The position numbers and the translations under genes are program-made. Shown one piece after another: positions 1 to 3,990 of a stretch of 5,993 bases of DNA (positions are counted from its first letter, which is position 1; each line of letters opens with the position of its first letter). Under the pieces are notes generated by a model. It did not search any database. It worked only from the letters and a program-made list of their open reading frames with translations, and was not told where the DNA came from. Location: the NCBI GenBank assembly GCA_002336845.1, contig DDEX01000094.1:213-6205 (forward strand), given 5' to 3'. Origin of the DNA: Rhodobacteraceae bacterium UBA1943 (GTDB lineage Bacteria; Pseudomonadota; Alphaproteobacteria; Rhodobacterales; Rhodobacteraceae).

Positions 1-720
<720 letters not shown>

Positions 721-724
721 CCCG

Positions 725-1183
725 ATGGGTCAGGCGATGTTCTATCACCTGACGCGATCGGGGGTGTTCGACACGCTGCAAACCCTGCTGCCCCGTGCGC
801 TGGCCCAGGGCTGGCGTGTGATGGTGCGCGGCACCGACCGCGCCGCGCTGGAGCGGATTGACGGCAGGCTGTGGCAGGAACCGGAAGAGGGTTTCCTGCC
901 GCATGGGCTGGAAGGCGGGCCACATGACGCCATGCAGCCGGTGCTGATCGGCCTTGGCCCCGCCGCCAACGCGCCACAAGCCGTGGCCCTGATCGACGGG
1001 GCAGACCCTTTGCCGGGCGAAGAGGCGGCCGAGCGGCTGTGGGTGATCTTTGACGGCAACGATGACGCGGCCGTCATGCACGCCCGCGCGCTGTGGTCCC
1101 GGCTGGCGACGGGGGGGCTGACCTTGCAGTACTGGAGCGAGGAAAGCGGGCGGTGGCAGATGAAGACGGAGCGGAAGGGGTAG
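725..1183 (+). CDS. holC: DNA polymerase III chi subunit (HolC)
   Basis: A 152-aa protein of the HolC family. Chi is an accessory clamp-loader subunit that, in E. coli, pairs with psi and links the polymerase III holoenzyme to single-strand-binding protein. Visible family features are the N-terminal MFYHLTRS strand, the ARALAQGWRV-like helix and strand region, the ERIDGRLW block followed by GFLPHGL (compare the LDEALW...FVPH pattern in E. coli chi), the WVIFDG strand and the C-terminal TLQYWSEE helix. Length is typical. ATG 725 is chosen because a GAGGTG sequence at 709-714, inside the end of pepA, lies 10 nt upstream; ATG 737 would cut the conserved N-terminus close. The 4-bp gap to pepA implies translational coupling. 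A psi subunit is usually not recognisable in alphaproteobacteria and none is seen here. Confidence 0.93.
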   Translation: MGQAMFYHLTRSGVFDTLQTLLPRALAQGWRVMVRGTDRAALERIDGRLWQEPEEGFLPHGLEGGPHDAMQPVLIGLGPAANAPQAVALIDGADPLPGEEAAERLWVIFDGNDDAAVMHARALWSRLATGGLTLQYWSEESGRWQMKTERKG

Positions 1184-1194
1184 CCCCCCTCCGC
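1171..1194. terminator. Hairpin overlapping the holC stop, possible weak terminator
   Basis: GCGGA (1171-1175) pairs with TCCGC (1190-1194), and the GGGG at 1177-1180 pairs with the C-run at 1184-1189, with small bulges and the stop codon TAG in the loop. No T-run follows on either strand, so it is at best an imperfect intrinsic terminator in the 22-bp space between the convergent holC and yjhX genes. Confidence 0.35.
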
Positions 1195-1205
1195 CCGGTG
1201 CCTTG

Positions 1206-1466
1206 TCACCCCTGATTGTCAAGTTGCGCCCGCACCGAAAGGCGGCCGCGCCTGGAAATCCGATAGGGGCCGCCGTTATGGGACTCGATCAGCCGCTTGC
1301 GCCGCAGTTGGTGGAATAGGGCCAGGTTGCAATCGCCAAGGATCATGCCTTCGCGTGTCACACAGGTAACCTCGATTACCTTTGCGCTGTCTTCGCGGTC
1401 ATGCAGGATGCGGCCGCCAAGGGCCAGAACGTGCAGCACACGTTGTTCACTTCGTGAGATATTCAT
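1206..1466 (-). CDS. yjhX: YjhX/UPF0386 family protein (topoisomerase I inhibitor toxin-like)
   Basis: An 86-aa protein matching the UPF0386/YjhX family, whose members are about 85 aa. It begins with the family-typical N-terminus MNISRSEQRVLHVLALGG, continues with a charged RILHDRED segment, CVTREG, a helix LALFHQLRRKRLI, then PYRISRRG and the closing VRAQLDN. In E. coli, YjhX (TopAI) binds and inhibits topoisomerase I and is neutralised by the GNAT-like YjhQ; many alphaproteobacterial members stand alone and their role is not established. Start 1466 is chosen because it restores the family N-terminus and length; an in-frame ATG at 1514 would add 16 unrelated residues. There is no clear Shine-Dalgarno before 1466, so translation may be weak or leader-dependent. 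No antitoxin gene lies next to it; neighbours are holC (convergent) and a divergent MarC gene. Family call is firm, toxin activity is inference. Confidence 0.88.
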   Translation of the reverse strand: MNISRSEQRVLHVLALGGRILHDREDSAKVIEVTCVTREGMILGDCNLALFHQLRRKRLIESHNGGPYRISRRGRLSVRAQLDNQG

Positions 1467-1501
1467 GGAGGACTCGTGAGGGTAATGTGAAAATTTGCCC
1501 C

Positions 1502-1515
1502 GATGCGGGTGCATC
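1502..1515. promoter_or_regulatory. Short dyad upstream of yjhX
   Basis: GATGC (1502-1506) and GCATC (1511-1515) form a perfect inverted repeat around GGGT, starting 36 bp upstream of the yjhX start codon. Its position would suit an operator for a self-regulating gene, but no confident -10/-35 pair was found next to it. Function is unproven. Confidence 0.25.
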
Positions 1516-1536
1516 AGGCGGCTTTCAGTTTCACGC

Positions 1537-1559
1537 GGCTCTCTGAGGGACAGAGAGCC
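1537..1559. repeat. Perfect 9-bp stem-loop in the yjhX-marC gap
   Basis: GGCTCTCTG (1537-1545) and CAGAGAGCC (1551-1559) are exact reverse complements around a 5-nt AGGGA loop. It is the strongest secondary structure in the 238-bp non-coding stretch between the divergent yjhX and MarC-family genes. Neither flank has a T-run, so it does not look like a standard terminator. It could be part of a small RNA, a 5' leader element or a dispersed intergenic repeat. Confidence 0.55.
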
Positions 1560-1592
1560 TTAGCCCACAAGCTCTGACATACAGTCTCCATC

Positions 1593-1615
1593 GACCGGAC
1601 GCGACCAGCGCGGTC
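1593..1615. repeat. Second stem-loop in the yjhX-marC gap
   Basis: GACCG (1593-1597) pairs with CGGTC (1611-1615) and, after a 2-nt GA bulge, CGC (1600-1602) pairs with GCG (1608-1610). In GC-rich DNA such a bulged stem is only modestly unusual. It sits about 90 bp before the MarC-family start codon. Confidence 0.3.
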
Positions 1616-1704
1616 TGATGCAATATTAAGGGGCCGTGGGCATGGAAGGCAAGCCTGCAAAGCCCACTCGACATGGTGGCCCGCATCGCCCTACCATCCG
1701 CGCC

Positions 1705-2319
1705 ATGGAAACCCATTTCCTCATCACCGCCTTTGCCACGCTGTTCGTGGTCATCGACCCGCCGGGCCTTGTTCCGCTGTTCATCGCGCTGACCCGTGGC
1801 ATGGGGCCAGAGCGGCGCCGGGCGATGGCCTTGCGCGCCTGCCTTATCGCCGCGTTCCTGCTGACCGTCTTCGGGCTGGCGGGCGAGTCGATCCTGGGCT
1901 TCATCGGCATTTCGATGCCCGCCTTCCGCATCGCGGGGGGCCTCCTGTTGTTTCTGACGGCGCTGGACATGCTGTTTGAACGCCGCACCCAGCGGCGCGA
2001 GGGCCAGCAGGCCGAACCCGACCACGACCCTTCGGTCTTTCCGCTTGCTACGCCGCTGATCGCGGGGCCGGGGGCGATTGCCTCGATGATCCTTTTGGTC
2101 GGGCAGGCGGGGAATGGCTGGGCCGGGGCGATGGCGATCATCGGGCTGATGCTGGCGATGATGGTGGTGACTTTCCTGTTCCTCTTGGCCTCACCCCCGA
2201 TGGAACGACTGCTGGGCCGCACCGGAACCATCGTGATCACCCGGCTTCTGGGGATGTTGCTGGCCGCGCTGTCGGTGCAGTTCGTGATCGATGGGGTCAA
2301 GGGCACAGGGCTGGTATAG
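1705..2319 (+). CDS. MarC family integral membrane protein
   Basis: A 204-aa, six-helix inner-membrane protein of the MarC (UPF0056) family. The family was once linked to multiple antibiotic resistance, a link later questioned; one archaeal member has been reported to transport small neutral amino acids, so the substrate here is unknown. Hydrophobic spans lie near residues 4-29, 41-65, 69-91, 112-132, 140-163 and 176-197. Family hallmarks are TLFVVIDPPGLVPLFIALT in helix 1 and FPLATPLIAGPGAI at about 112-125, with a charged cytosolic-type loop (ERRTQRREGQQ, about 92-102) between helices 3 and 4. ATG 1705 gives the usual family N-terminus but has no good ribosome site. In-frame ATG 1642 has AAGGGG 8 nt upstream and would add 21 polar residues, so the true start is uncertain. 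A protease gene follows after 44 bp on the same strand. Confidence 0.9.
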   Translation: METHFLITAFATLFVVIDPPGLVPLFIALTRGMGPERRRAMALRACLIAAFLLTVFGLAGESILGFIGISMPAFRIAGGLLLFLTALDMLFERRTQRREGQQAEPDHDPSVFPLATPLIAGPGAIASMILLVGQAGNGWAGAMAIIGLMLAMMVVTFLFLLASPPMERLLGRTGTIVITRLLGMLLAALSVQFVIDGVKGTGLV

Positions 2320-2332
2320 CGCGGCGCCGCGC
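2319..2332. repeat. Perfect 14-bp GC palindrome just after the MarC-family stop
   Basis: The 14 bases from the last base of the TAG stop read identically on both strands (GCGCGGCGCCGCGC). The RNA could form a 5-bp GC stem with a 4-nt loop. No T-run follows, so it is not a convincing terminator; it may slow or partly stop transcription between the MarC-family gene and the protease. Confidence 0.4.
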
Positions 2333-2363
2333 CTATCTGTGAACCCCGGGTCAGGAGAGTGCG

Positions 2364-2939
2364 ATGGACGGTGAAGTTTTCGGACGGTTTCTGTATCTGG
2401 CGCTGCTGCTTGCGGCGGTGGGCGGCTGGGTCATCGTCGAATTTCGCCAGCGCATGGGCCAGACCCTGCGGTTGGGCATGGCCTGGGGGCTGATCTTTCT
2501 GGGGGTGATGGCGGGCTATGGGCTGTGGAAGGACATCCGCCGCGATGTGCTGCCGCAGCAGATGGTCACGCAAAGCGGAGAACTGATCCTGCCGCGCGCC
2601 GAGGATGGCCACTACTACGCCCATATCACCGCGAACGGCACCGGGCTTCAGGTGCTGGCCGATACCGGGGCGACCAATGTTGTCCTGTCGCCGCGCGATG
2701 CGCGCAGGCTTGGCATCGATACGGCGGGGCTGGTCTATACCGGGCAGGCGATGACGGCGAACGGGACGGTGCGCACAGCGCGCACCACCCTGGCCAGCCT
2801 GTCGCTGGGGCCGTTTGAGGATACGAACGTGCCGGTCTGGGTGAACGAGGCGGACATGGATGTATCGCTGTTGGGTATGGATTATCTGGGCCGTTTTCGC
2901 ATCGAGATTGACGGCGACCGGATGAAGCTGCGGCGCTAG
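2364..2939 (+). CDS. Membrane-anchored retropepsin-like aspartic protease (TIGR02281-type, clan AA)
   Basis: A 191-aa protein with two predicted N-terminal transmembrane helices (about residues 9-26 and 38-55) followed by a single retropepsin-like domain. The catalytic loop is DTGAT at 100-104, with Asp100 as the acid residue. The matching C-terminal flap-side motif SLLGMDYLG spans 168-176, as in clan AA families. With only one catalytic aspartate it should act as a homodimer, like retroviral proteases and SpoIIGA or PerP-type bacterial enzymes. The second helix and the linker would place the catalytic domain on one face of the inner membrane, probably the periplasmic side; this is inference. 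The start is well supported by AGGAGAG at 2353-2359 just ahead of ATG 2364. It may be cotranscribed with the MarC-family gene. Substrates of these conserved alphaproteobacterial proteins are unknown. Confidence 0.88.
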   Translation: MDGEVFGRFLYLALLLAAVGGWVIVEFRQRMGQTLRLGMAWGLIFLGVMAGYGLWKDIRRDVLPQQMVTQSGELILPRAEDGHYYAHITANGTGLQVLADTGATNVVLSPRDARRLGIDTAGLVYTGQAMTANGTVRTARTTLASLSLGPFEDTNVPVWVNEADMDVSLLGMDYLGRFRIEIDGDRMKLRR

Positions 2940-3277
2940 CGGCGCTTGGGCACGACGCCAAGGGCGTTCAGCGCGGCCTCGAAGGCAAGCTGCCGGCCCG
3001 CGCCGCTGCCCTTGACCTCTGCCTTGATGGCGTCGAACCGGGCCCGCAGGGCGACCTTTTCGTCACCCTTGCAATCGTTCCAGGGGCGGCCTTGCAGGCT
3101 CATCACCAGAACGTAATACCAGATGAAATGCGGTGGCTCGCCCGCGGCGATCAGGCGGCGATAGGCTTCGTCCGGGCCAAGGGCGCGAATTTCTTCGGCC
3201 GAGTGGATGCCTGCACGGGCATAGGCCTTGTCGGCGGCGGGGCCAAGGCTGGGCAGCGAGGAAACGGGCGAAGGCAT
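2936..3277 (-). CDS. TfoX/Sxy C-terminal domain protein
   Basis: A 113-aa protein consisting essentially of a TfoX C-terminal domain. Visible features are the SLPSLGPAADKAYARAGI segment, IHSAEEIRALGPDEAYRRLIAAG and the aromatic FIWYYVLVMSLQGRPWND block, ending in a basic tail. This domain forms a helix-hairpin-helix-like fold. In Haemophilus and E. coli, full-length Sxy/TfoX works with CRP to activate competence genes. Here the N-terminal TfoX domain is absent, so a competence role should not be assumed. Its stop codon shares the four bases CTAG (2936-2939) with the stop of the convergent protease gene. ATG 3277 is the only start that fits, because an in-frame stop lies at 3320-3322; the ribosome site is poor. 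A terminator separates it from the microprotein gene upstream, so it probably needs its own promoter or read-through. Confidence 0.85.
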   Translation of the reverse strand: MPSPVSSLPSLGPAADKAYARAGIHSAEEIRALGPDEAYRRLIAAGEPPHFIWYYVLVMSLQGRPWNDCKGDEKVALRARFDAIKAEVKGSGAGRQLAFEAALNALGVVPKRR

Positions 3278-3311
3278 CGGCGGAACTTGTTCGGGCGGCC
3301 TGAAATGAACA

Positions 3312-3333
3312 GGGCCAGCCTAACGGCTGGCCC
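3312..3333 (-). terminator. Intrinsic terminator for the Q-rich microprotein gene
   Basis: Read on the - strand, GGGCCAGCC, loop GTTA and GGCTGGCCC form a perfect 9-bp GC-rich stem followed at once by the T-rich tail TGTTCATTT. It lies 22 bp after the stop codon of the 41-aa microprotein. The + strand side has no T-run, so the structure is oriented for the - strand. A smaller GCCCT/AGGGC dyad (3339-3350) precedes it. Confidence 0.8.
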
Positions 3334-3354
3334 ATCCTGCCCTCAAGGGCAAAA

Positions 3355-3480
3355 TCAGATTGCGGCCCAGTCGCGGAACACGGGCTGCTGGCCCTGTTGC
3401 TGCGTGGTGCCCTGCTGCTGGCCCTGTTGCGCCGGGGGGGTCTGCTGACCGCCCTGCTGGGCCGTGGGGGTATTCGACAT
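3355..3480 (-). CDS. 41-aa glutamine-rich microprotein, unknown function
   Basis: A very short gene. The product starts MSNTPTAQQGG, continues through clusters of two or three glutamines separated by Gly, Thr, Pro or Ala, and ends PVFRDWAAI. Fourteen of 41 residues are Gln, and there is no Cys or His, no Met after the first, and no signal peptide or membrane span. The C-terminal FRDWAAI patch is the only hydrophobic or aromatic part and may be the conserved, functional end. Evidence that it is real: GGAG 6 nt upstream of the ATG on the - strand, a terminator 22 bp past the stop, a plausible promoter about 100 bp upstream, and no competing coding frame. The CAG/CAA clusters arise from a 17-bp repeat at 3384-3400 and 3414-3430 (30-bp period, kept in frame). 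I do not recognise the family. It could be an intrinsically disordered adaptor, but that is a guess. Confidence 0.75.
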   Translation of the reverse strand: MSNTPTAQQGGQQTPPAQQGQQQGTTQQQGQQPVFRDWAAI

Positions 3481-3574
3481 CTTCTGCTCCGCTACGCTTT
3501 ACACGGTGGCATTTCGCCATCTTGTTTGAACCTGCCTGACCTTCGCGGCAGATGAATGCCGTTCAGAGGGCCGA

Positions 3575-3596
3575 TTTGCGGCTAAATAGTCGCAAA
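3575..3596. repeat. Dyad overlapping the putative microprotein promoter
   Basis: TTTGCGGCT (3575-3583) and AGTCGCAAA (3588-3596) pair over 9 bp with a single G-T wobble around AAAT. The centre coincides with the proposed -10, so it could be an operator, or a stem-loop at the transcript start. No T-run follows, which argues against a copZ terminator. Confidence 0.4.
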
Positions 3597-3611
3597 ACTC
3601 GACACCGGCAA
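3583..3611 (-). promoter_or_regulatory. Putative sigma-70-type promoter for the microprotein gene
   Basis: On the - strand, TTGCCG (3606-3611) and TATTTA (3583-3588) are 17 bp apart, a standard vegetative-promoter geometry. Transcription would start near 3576, giving a leader of about 95 nt before the start codon at 3480. The -10 lies within a dyad (3575-3596). Assigned by eye only. Confidence 0.45.
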
Positions 3612-3640
3612 CGGGGAGAAAACAGATAGTTTGATCAGAT

Positions 3641-3653
3641 TGTCGTTACGACA
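3641..3653. promoter_or_regulatory. 13-bp dyad just downstream of copZ
   Basis: TGTCGT and ACGACA are exact inverted repeats around one T, 5 bp beyond the copZ stop and 30 bp upstream of the putative microprotein -35. The size and symmetry resemble a dimeric-repressor site, but no regulator can be named. A stem with a 3-nt loop is also possible, without a T-run. Confidence 0.3.
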
Positions 3654-3658
3654 CAGGG

Positions 3659-3862
3659 TCAGGCCGCGATCACGCTTGCGGGAAAACCAATCTCGTCCAG
3701 CGCCTTGATCAGCGCCGCGGTCGGGGCCGGGCCACCCACCTCGACCTCTTTCGCGCCAAGGTTGACGGTGACGGGGGCGGCACCCGGAATTTGCGAAAGC
3801 GCAGTCTCGACCGAAGCTTTGCAGTGGCCGCAGGTCATGTCAGGAACGGAAAGACGGGTCAT
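3659..3862 (-). CDS. copZ: Heavy-metal-associated (HMA) domain copper chaperone, CopZ-like
   Basis: A 67-aa single HMA-domain protein, the typical size of Atx1/CopZ chaperones that carry Cu(I) in the cytoplasm and hand it to CopA. The metal-binding motif is MTCGHC, with Cys11 and Cys14, after a first beta strand (RLSVPDM). The ferredoxin-like fold continues through ASVETALSQIPG, VTVNLGAKEVEV, and ALIKALDEIGF, where the aromatic follows the usual GF/GY pattern. Start 3862 is fixed by GGAGG (3868-3872 on the - strand) 5 nt upstream, and because the longer in-frame start at 3919 would lie beyond the promoter elements. The gene is divergent from copA and has its own mirror-image CueR-type promoter. 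No obvious terminator follows, so transcripts could run into the microprotein gene on the same strand. Metal preference (Cu or Ag) is inferred from context. Confidence 0.93.
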   Translation of the reverse strand: MTRLSVPDMTCGHCKASVETALSQIPGAAPVTVNLGAKEVEVGGPAPTAALIKALDEIGFPASVIAA

Positions 3863-3881
3863 CGGAACCTCCATTTTGCCT

Positions 3882-3912
3882 GATATGGGGCTTCCAGCCG
3901 GGGGAAGGTCAA
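3882..3912 (-). promoter_or_regulatory. CueR/MerR-type promoter-operator of copZ
   Basis: On the - strand the -35 TTGACC (3907-3912) and -10 CATATC (3882-3887) are 19 bp apart. The over-long spacer contains CTTCCC and GGAAG half sites, as in MerR-family metal-activated promoters; the E. coli copA promoter has the same TTGACC plus TTCCC start and spacer length. The predicted transcript starts near 3875, so the leader is only about 13 nt and already contains GGAGG. The regulator would be a CueR homologue encoded outside the window. Confidence 0.82.
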
Positions 3913-3919
3913 GCGGCAA

Positions 3920-3929
3920 GAAATATTTC
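3920..3929. repeat. AT-rich palindrome between the paired cop promoters
   Basis: GAAATATTTC is a perfect 10-bp palindrome lying almost exactly at the midpoint between the two back-to-back promoters (their symmetry centre is at 3925.5). It may be an UP-like or DNA-bending element, or simply the AT-rich spacer between two -35 boxes. Confidence 0.3.
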
Positions 3930-3938
3930 AGGCGGACC

Positions 3939-3969
3939 TTGACCTTCCCGTCACGGGAAGCCCCATATG
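3939..3969 (+). promoter_or_regulatory. CueR/MerR-type promoter-operator of copA
   Basis: The -35 TTGACC (3939-3944) and -10 CATATG (3964-3969) are separated by 19 bp. The spacer holds a perfect 7-bp dyad, CTTCCCG and CGGGAAG (3944-3950 and 3954-3960), centred as in CueR sites. The predicted start is near 3976, leaving a leader of about 15 nt that carries AAGGAG (3978-3983), 7 nt before ATG 3991. The expected behaviour is activation by cytoplasmic Cu(I), Ag(I) or Au(I) through a CueR homologue; the metal is inferred. Confidence 0.85.
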
Positions 3970-3990
3970 GCTTGGGGAAGGAGTTTCCCG

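Noticed and set aside
1197..1210. GGTG/CACC mini-hairpin at the yjhX stop
   Set aside because: Only 4 bp of stem with a 6-nt loop; expected by chance in GC-rich DNA.
1467..1514. N-terminal extension of yjhX to the ATG at 1514
   Set aside because: The added 16 residues do not belong to the family, and the family-standard start MNISRSEQ is at 1466.
1503..1577. 24-codon + strand frame beginning at ATG 1503
   Set aside because: No ribosome site, it runs through the perfect stem-loop, and the peptide resembles nothing.
1626..2624. - strand open frame of 332 codons opposite the MarC gene and protease start
   Set aside because: It spans two well-supported + strand genes, crosses their intergenic gap, and shows no domain or membrane pattern.
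3384..3430. Repeats here as a possible CRISPR fragment
   Set aside because: Only two 17-bp copies with 13-bp spacing, inside a coding frame, without the size or structure of CRISPR repeats.
3092..3448. 118-codon + strand frame opposite the TfoX-domain and microprotein genes
   Set aside because: Its hydrophobic Cys/Trp/Leu-rich end simply mirrors the CAG repeats of the microprotein, and it crosses the terminator stem.
3320..3520. 66-codon - strand frame overlapping the microprotein
   Set aside because: It reads through the terminator hairpin, lacks a ribosome site and has no stable character; the overlapping 41-aa frame has a ribosome site and a terminator.
3863..3919. Extended copZ start at 3919
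   Set aside because: It would place the start codon upstream of the -35 and -10 elements; GGAGG supports 3862.
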